Source: Flavobacteriia bacterium
Lineage (GTDB): Bacteria; Bacteroidota; Bacteroidia; Flavobacteriales; Flavobacteriaceae
Assembly (NCBI GenBank): GCA_011330545.1
Contig: DRQI01000228.1
Location: 1-11,210, forward strand
DNA: 11,210 nt
Reading direction: 5' to 3'
The position numbers were made by a program, and so were the translations under genes. Below, in pieces: positions 6,504 to 11,210 of this stretch. Each line of letters starts with the position of its first letter. Position 1 is the first letter of the stretch. The notes under the pieces are model-generated. The model made no database searches. It was not told where the DNA came from and was given only the letters and a program-made list of their open reading frames with translations.

Positions 6504-8192
6504 TTGAAACCTCATTTTTTCTTCCTTTTTATGTGTTTTGCTCAACATGTATGTTGTCAACAAACTCTTATTGATTCTTTGTCAATTGAAGAATTTTCTG
6601 TGCTGGAAGAGAAGTTTAATGAAAATTCTTTAGATTCTTCACGAATCAAATACGCTGATGCTTTTTTATTAAAAGCGAAACGGAATAAGAATGTCATTAA
6701 AATAGCTGATGGATATCTTCTCTTTTCTGAGTATTACTCAAAAACTAACAAAGCAATTCAATATGCAGACAGTATTCTCTTTTTTACTGAAAACTGGCAT
6801 CAAAAAAAATATCCGGCACAAGGTTATATTCAAAAGGGGATAGAATTATATTATAATTCAAATCACGCAAAGGCGCTTGAAAGTTTTATAAAGGCCAATG
6901 CCCTTGCTTCAAAGCAACGAAATAATTTACAACTCATCACCGTAAAGCATTATATTGGTTTATTGAAAAACATAAGTGATGAAAGAGAAGAAGCCCTAAT
7001 TTTATTTAAAGAGAATTTTAAAAATATACAGCAGAAAAATCTTCAAAATATAGACCGTAAGCAATACCTGAAGTCGTTGTATGCTTTAGCCGATTCTTAT
7101 AGTAAAAATTTAAATTTTGATACAGCTAGAGTTCTTTTGAAAAAAGGCGTCATTGAAAGTAATAACAAAAGAGATGGATACATTTATCCCCATTTTTTAG
7201 TTGGCTATGGTATTAACTCATATCATATAAAAAAGTACCAAATAGCCTTAGACAGTCTTCATAAGGCAATAATTCTTTTAAAAAATGAAGAACAAAGCCT
7301 CCCTGTTATTTATTTATATCTTTATGACATCTATACAGATTTGAATAATCAAAAGACAGGATTAAAATACCTTTTTAAAATTGATACTTTATATCAAACA
7401 AAATCTTCATCTATTTACAATGCCAGAGAATCTTATTTTCTTTTAAGTAATTATTTCAAATCAATAAATAACTCAAGAAAACAATTAGAGTATCTTAATA
7501 AATTTTTAGTTACAGATAGTATAATAGATCATGATTTTAGCAAATTAAATAAGCAAATTACAAATAAATATGAAACACCTTTATTACTACAACAAAAACA
7601 AAAGCTTATCTCCTCGCTAAAACAAAATAGTAAAGAGCATTATAGAATAATTACCTTACTTATAATCCTTAGCCTGGCATTTTTATTAATAATCCTATAT
7701 GTTTTAAGAAGAAATTATAAGAATAAAGAAAGATTTAAAACAATTTTAGAATACTATCAGTTAAAAAAGCAAATCACCAATAAAACGCGTAGAAATAATG
7801 TTATTAAAGTCACATCTCAAGAACTTTCGGAAGAATTGGTTAATGAAATTCTGATAAAACTTGATGATTTTGAAAGTTCTAAAAGCTTTATTACTAAAAA
7901 ATATACTTTAAATTCACTTTCAAAGGAATTGAAAACCAATAGCACCTATCTTTCAAAAGTTATTAATATTACTAAAGGCATGAACTTCTCTAATTATCTT
8001 AACAATTTAAAAATAGAATATGTTTTAGATAAATTGACCAATGATGAACAGTTTAGGCAGGTATATAATATTAAGGGTATTGCAAAAAAATGCGGATTTA
8101 GTAATACCCAATCTTTTTCAACGGCATTTTATAAAAAAACAGGATTACATCCATCATATTTTATTAAAAAATTAAATAAAGAAACCAAATAA
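6504..8192 (+). CDS. Membrane-spanning TPR-repeat AraC-family transcriptional regulator
   Basis: With the TTG start at 6504 the protein has 562 residues. It has a signal peptide (MKPHFFFLFMCFAQHVCC, about 1-18) and a long helical region (about 25-375) with TPR-like helix pairs, for example AKALESFIKANALA and KYQIALDSLHKAI. A single transmembrane helix lies at about 382-401 (YRIITLLIILSLAFLLIILYVL region), followed by a basic stretch (RRNYKNK) and a cytoplasmic linker. The C-terminal AraC-type double helix-turn-helix covers about 455-557, with YTLNSLSKELKTNSTYLSKVI, then IKGIAKKCGFSNTQSFSTAFYKKTGLHPSYF. Inferred topology is TPRs in the periplasm as sensor and the DNA-binding domain in the cytoplasm. 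This one-protein sensor design is common in Bacteroidota, although many relatives lack any known ligand. It faces a cluster of envelope genes across a 475-base gap, so it probably controls them, itself, or both. No receiver or kinase domain is present. Confidence 0.9.
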   Translation: MKPHFFFLFMCFAQHVCCQQTLIDSLSIEEFSVLEEKFNENSLDSSRIKYADAFLLKAKRNKNVIKIADGYLLFSEYYSKTNKAIQYADSILFFTENWHQKKYPAQGYIQKGIELYYNSNHAKALESFIKANALASKQRNNLQLITVKHYIGLLKNISDEREEALILFKENFKNIQQKNLQNIDRKQYLKSLYALADSYSKNLNFDTARVLLKKGVIESNNKRDGYIYPHFLVGYGINSYHIKKYQIALDSLHKAIILLKNEEQSLPVIYLYLYDIYTDLNNQKTGLKYLFKIDTLYQTKSSSIYNARESYFLLSNYFKSINNSRKQLEYLNKFLVTDSIIDHDFSKLNKQITNKYETPLLLQQKQKLISSLKQNSKEHYRIITLLIILSLAFLLIILYVLRRNYKNKERFKTILEYYQLKKQITNKTRRNNVIKVTSQELSEELVNEILIKLDDFESSKSFITKKYTLNSLSKELKTNSTYLSKVINITKGMNFSNYLNNLKIEYVLDKLTNDEQFRQVYNIKGIAKKCGFSNTQSFSTAFYKKTGLHPSYFIKKLNKETK

Positions 8193-8433
8193 ACAGTTTT
8201 ATTTTTTAAGTTTTAGTATTGTAAATTGATAAAATGGACTTAATTTAAACCTTGTCATTATATCTTTAATGAAAAGAAAAAGAACTAAAGATAGGGTGAT
8301 TGTTTAAAAAAAAATTTAAGTTGATTCAAAAATAAAACTTCATTATAAAAAACACCATATAGCTAAAACGATTTCGTAACTATTTGCACTTTTTAGTAAA
8401 ACAATACTTATTTTAGCATTTTAGTTAATAGTA
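8193..8433. other. AT-rich intergenic region before the IPExxxVDY gene
   Basis: These 241 bases hold no credible gene. TATCTTTA (8261-8268) and TAAAGATA (8286-8293) form an 8-bp AT-only inverted repeat with a 17-base loop, too weak to call a terminator. A near-match to a -7 box (TAACTATTTG, about 8380-8389) may belong to the promoter of the downstream pair but does not fit the TAnnTTTG spacing. If the 1395-8192 block is an insert, one of its edges should lie here. Confidence 0.5.
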
Positions 8434-8898
8434 ATGTCTAAAGTACTTACCTTAGGATATGAATACGAGCACGATTATCACCTAATGGCGATTAATAGCA
8501 CATTAGACGATTACCGATTGGCCTATTATTTAAATAAACAATTGACAATTCATCTGGAGCGTCAAGCTAATAATATTGATTTTACAGATAAGAATTGCTC
8601 CTTTACATGGTATAATTATGATTGTAACCAAACCTTTACAACATGGGCATTAGTGGCAAATAAGCATGTTTTTACCACAAAAAATACTGAGAGGCCAACA
8701 TTGTTTGCCGAAGAGTCAAAGATTTCATACTTAATAAGCGAAAAAAAGAAAGTAGATTATTTTTTAAAAATCTTTGGTGATTTTACAGCCGAAAGATTGA
8801 TTGCAATACTCGAAAAAATAAAAAGTATCAAAGGGGTTGTTACTTCTTATACATTAAATCCCCAAACATTAAAATCAAAAGATTTTTTAATTTTTTAA
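8434..8898 (+). CDS. IPExxxVDY-family protein, unknown function
   Basis: This 154-residue protein of unknown function starts at ATG 8434 and has no signal peptide or membrane helix, so it is probably cytoplasmic. It is assigned to the Bacteroidota IPExxxVDY family from the motif region YLISEKKKVDYFLKIFGD (99-116), in which the usual Pro of IPE is replaced by Ser (ISEKKKVDY, 101-109). The N-terminal part DDYRLAYYLNKQL also fits the family as I recall it. The stop is 2 bases before the pyk ATG, so translation coupling with pyruvate kinase is likely. The family is found next to pyk in many flavobacteria, which supports the assignment and hints at a role tied to that gene. No biochemical role is known to me. 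Confidence 0.85.
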   Translation: MSKVLTLGYEYEHDYHLMAINSTLDDYRLAYYLNKQLTIHLERQANNIDFTDKNCSFTWYNYDCNQTFTTWALVANKHVFTTKNTERPTLFAEESKISYLISEKKKVDYFLKIFGDFTAERLIAILEKIKSIKGVVTSYTLNPQTLKSKDFLIF

Positions 8899-8900
8899 CT

Positions 8901-10334
8901 ATGCGAAACCGTAAAAAAACAAAAATAGTAGCTACACTAGGCCCAGCTTGCGATACCAAAGAAATTATTGAAGAAATGATGACTGTAGGCGTAAATGTCT
9001 TTAGGGTTAATTTTTCGCATGCTAATTATGAAGATGTAGAAAAGAAGATTAAAATAATTAGAGAAGTAAACCAACGAAAAGGATATAATGTTGCCGTACT
9101 GGCCGATTTACAAGGCCCCAAATTAAGAGTGGGGGTGATGGGTGAAAAAGTAAAATTAAAAAAAGGAGATACCTTTACCTTTACTACCGAAAAATGTGAA
9201 GGTACACAAGAGAAAGCCTATATGACCTACCAAAATTTTCCTAAGGATGTAAAAGTAGGCGAGCAGATATTGGTAGATGACGGGAAATTACTCTTTGAAG
9301 TACTCAGTACTGACAGTGACATTAAAGTAATTACAAGAGTGCTTCGTGGCGGAAAGTTAAAATCTAAAAAAGGGGTGAATTTACCCAATACCGCTATTTC
9401 ACTTCCGGCATTGACAAAAAAAGATATAGAAGATGCGCTTTTTGCCATTAAAATGGAAGTCGATTGGATTGCACTTTCCTTTGTAAGGCATAAAGAAGAC
9501 CTTATACAATTGCGAGAATTAATTGCGCAAAATTCAACGTATAAAATACCGATTATCGCCAAAATAGAAAAACCCGAAGCCGTTGCCAATATCCGTGAAA
9601 TTACGGCTTATTGTGACGGATTGATGGTCGCTAGGGGCGATTTGGGCGTAGAAGTACCTATGGAAAAAGTACCACTCATCCAAAAAAAATTAGTACTTCA
9701 GGCCAAACAGGCCCGGATTCCGGTTATCATTGCCACACAAATGATGGAAAGTATGATAACAAGCCAAGTGCCAACAAGGGCAGAAGTAAATGACGTTGCC
9801 AATTCTATTATGGATGGTGCCGATGCCGTAATGCTTTCAGGAGAAACATCGGTAGGCGAGTTTCCGGTAGAAGTCATAAAAAAAATACGTTTGATTATTG
9901 AAGGTGTAGAAGACTCATCACTCATTGTAAAGCCCGAATCATTTATTCAGAGTTTAAACGAACGTTTTATCTCAAAAACAATATGCTATCAAGCGGCTAA
10001 AATGGCCGATGATATCGATGCAACGGTAATATCAACCTTGACCAATAGCGGATATACCGCTTTTCAAATTTCTGCTTGGCGGCCTAAGACACATATTTTA
10101 GCTTTTTCTTCTAACAAACGTATTTTAGCAATGCTTAATTTATTATGGGGAGTAAAAGCATTGTATTATGATAAATTGGTGAGTACCGATGATACCGTTG
10201 AAGATATCAATAGGATAGCCACCGAAAAAGGGTATTGCAAGCAAGGCGATTTTGTTATCAATTTAACATCGATGCCCGTTCAAGCAAAAGGAATGGTCAA
10301 TACCTTGCGAATTTGTAAGGTAGATTACATTTAA
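8901..10334 (+). CDS. pyk: Pyruvate kinase
   Basis: The 477-residue length fits bacterial pyruvate kinase, which makes pyruvate and ATP from phosphoenolpyruvate and ADP as the last step of glycolysis in the cytosol. The A domain starts with RKKTKIVATLGPACD and includes the substrate-binding FRVNFSH (34-40, with Arg35, Asn37 and Ser39). The mobile B domain covers about 71-170. The A domain resumes with the family signature IIAKIEKPEAV (218-228), containing catalytic Lys221 and metal ligand Glu223, then ARGDLGVE (Asp247, second metal ligand), ATQMMESM (Thr279) and NDVANSIMDGADAVMLSGETSVG. The C-terminal regulatory domain runs from about 350 to the end. All expected catalytic residues are intact. 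It follows the IPExxxVDY gene by 2 bases and converges with the hydroxylase gene, with 13 bases between the stops and no obvious terminator. Confidence 0.98.
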   Translation: MRNRKKTKIVATLGPACDTKEIIEEMMTVGVNVFRVNFSHANYEDVEKKIKIIREVNQRKGYNVAVLADLQGPKLRVGVMGEKVKLKKGDTFTFTTEKCEGTQEKAYMTYQNFPKDVKVGEQILVDDGKLLFEVLSTDSDIKVITRVLRGGKLKSKKGVNLPNTAISLPALTKKDIEDALFAIKMEVDWIALSFVRHKEDLIQLRELIAQNSTYKIPIIAKIEKPEAVANIREITAYCDGLMVARGDLGVEVPMEKVPLIQKKLVLQAKQARIPVIIATQMMESMITSQVPTRAEVNDVANSIMDGADAVMLSGETSVGEFPVEVIKKIRLIIEGVEDSSLIVKPESFIQSLNERFISKTICYQAAKMADDIDATVISTLTNSGYTAFQISAWRPKTHILAFSSNKRILAMLNLLWGVKALYYDKLVSTDDTVEDINRIATEKGYCKQGDFVINLTSMPVQAKGMVNTLRICKVDYI

Positions 10335-10347
10335 AAATGGCTTGATA

Positions 10348-11210
10348 TCAATCTATTATTTCAGGCTCTTGTGCCAATAGTTGCAAACTGTCTTCTATAA
10401 GTTTGGCAAACGCTTTATTTTTAGCGAGTTCTTTTAAATGGGTGAGTACTTTCTGTTTTAAAGAAGTATCTTTTTTATAGATCAGTTCATAAATTTCTAA
10501 AGGTACGAGCCAATCGTTAGGGAATTCAATGAGCATCGTATTAAAAATAGTTGCTAGGCTATCACTATCTATAACCTTACTTTCTCTAATATCCCGTACT
10601 TTTTGATAAAAAGAATGCAGCCTTTTATCGCTTTCAGAGTATTTAATTTTATGAGTCTTTTCTTTTGGGGCTTCAAAAACAAGTCCGTAATTTTCAGGGT
10701 CTGCCACTCCCGAATACGCCGATACTACCTCTTTGCCAACAGCCATGTCATAAATACCCCAATCAGGATGGAATAAAACCGTGTCATAATGTTTGACAGT
10801 ACAATTTTTAAAAGAAATTAAAATGATTTTACCTTTTAAGTTTCGTTTTCCGGTAATAATTTCACCGGCTACTTGAATGCCTCCTTCAAAATTTAAGGCC
10901 ACTCTTTTTCCTTCATAAATTCCGTAGGCTTCCAAATCGGTTGGCGACATATCTTCGATGGCCAAATTGATACCTTTTAATTTTCCTACAGGCGAACCAA
11001 ATCCATCAGCATGATACTCTTTATGGTGGCCGATGAGTTCTTTATTTTTATAGGCCAGTGCTGTTGGGCCTGTTGTTTGAAAGTAAGCTGTTTTCTGATT
11101 GTCATTGGCAATTACATTGGTAAATTTTCCTGAAATTTGAATTCCCGTAGTTAAGACAATAGTCCCTAAATTTTTAGAATCTATTAATTTTTGTACACCT
11201 TTAAATCCGC
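10348..11210 (-). CDS. Aromatic amino acid hydroxylase, C-terminal extension (5' part outside window)
   Basis: The frame is open to the end of the window, giving 286 C-terminal residues with no start inside. The TTG at 10963-10965 is internal, since in-frame coding continues upstream with conserved-looking sequence. The text GINLAIEDMSPTDLEAYGIYEGK and the lines around GIQVAGEIITGKRNLKG match, from memory, the long C-terminal extension of Bacteroidota biopterin-dependent aromatic amino acid hydroxylases (phenylalanine-4-hydroxylase type), which are about 580 residues, roughly twice the bacterial PhhA length. The iron-binding catalytic domain would lie upstream, so it cannot be confirmed here. 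Two similar small beta-rich units are visible (10978-11172 and 10726-10914), followed by a helical tail (about 10360-10620). The role of the extension is unknown to me. The gene converges on pyk. Confidence 0.72.
   Translation of the reverse strand, partial: GFKGVQKLIDSKNLGTIVLTTGIQISGKFTNVIANDNQKTAYFQTTGPTALAYKNKELIGHHKEYHADGFGSPVGKLKGINLAIEDMSPTDLEAYGIYEGKRVALNFEGGIQVAGEIITGKRNLKGKIILISFKNCTVKHYDTVLFHPDWGIYDMAVGKEVVSAYSGVADPENYGLVFEAPKEKTHKIKYSESDKRLHSFYQKVRDIRESKVIDSDSLATIFNTMLIEFPNDWLVPLEIYELIYKKDTSLKQKVLTHLKELAKNKAFAKLIEDSLQLLAQEPEIID

Noticed and set aside
8261..8293. 8-bp AT-only inverted repeat downstream of the regulator gene, considered as its terminator.
   Set aside because: There are no G-C pairs beyond one, a 17-base loop and no adjacent T run. 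It was mentioned only as content of the intergenic region.
9227..9925. Long open frames on the minus strand inside pyruvate kinase.
   Set aside because: They are antisense to intact, highly conserved pyk coding sequence and show no protein features of their own.
10342..10351. Palindrome TTGATATCAA between the convergent pyk and hydroxylase genes.
   Set aside because: It is a 10-base palindrome without a loop or T run, and it overlaps the hydroxylase stop codon, so it is not a credible terminator.
10963..10965. TTG as the start of a 205-residue minus-strand gene.
   Set aside because: The frame stays open to the window edge, and the upstream residues form a unit resembling the downstream one, so this is the interior of a longer hydroxylase gene.

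Overview
The window looks like a low-GC chromosome segment from a member of Bacteroidota, most likely family Flavobacteriaceae. Supporting signs are very AT-rich DNA, almost no Shine-Dalgarno sequences, a TAnnTTTG-type -7 promoter box, signal peptides cleaved before Gln (A^Q), several short lipoproteins, a TPR-plus-AraC membrane regulator, and the gene order fabF-rnc ... IPExxxVDY-pyk. No sequence search was possible, so the genus is not assigned.

Layout. (1) 1-1349, plus strand: the 3' part of fabF (fatty acid elongation) and complete rnc (RNase III), 8 bases apart. (2) 1395-6028, minus strand: six genes, all encoding exported proteins. In transcription order they are lipoprotein 1 (5408-6028), lipoprotein 2 (4536-5393), a perfect 14-bp hairpin (4489-4523), a secreted protein with an HExxH zinc-protease motif (3624-4466), lipoprotein 3 (3133-3582), and two tandem paralogous proteins that look like outer-membrane beta-barrels (2192-3034 and 1395-2183). 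(3) 6029-6482: a 454-base divergent intergenic region with three related motif copies and a plausible promoter for the next gene. (4) 6504-8192, plus strand: a membrane-spanning TPR/AraC-family regulator. (5) 8434-10334, plus strand: an IPExxxVDY-family protein and pyruvate kinase, 2 bases apart. (6) 10348-11210, minus strand: the C-terminal part of an aromatic amino acid hydroxylase, converging on pyk and running off the window.

Interpretation. The outer parts are core metabolism and RNA processing. From recalled synteny, fabF, rnc, the IPExxxVDY gene and pyk are usually contiguous in Flavobacteriaceae. The 1395-8192 block would then be an accessory insert of about 6.8 kb. It contains a sensor-type regulator facing a set of envelope proteins: lipoproteins, a putative protease and paired barrels. 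This could be an undescribed regulated cell-surface module, but only the exported nature of the proteins, the barrel duplication, the HExxH motif and the regulator architecture are directly visible. The module's function is unknown. No tRNA, rRNA, CRISPR array, transposase or integrase was seen.
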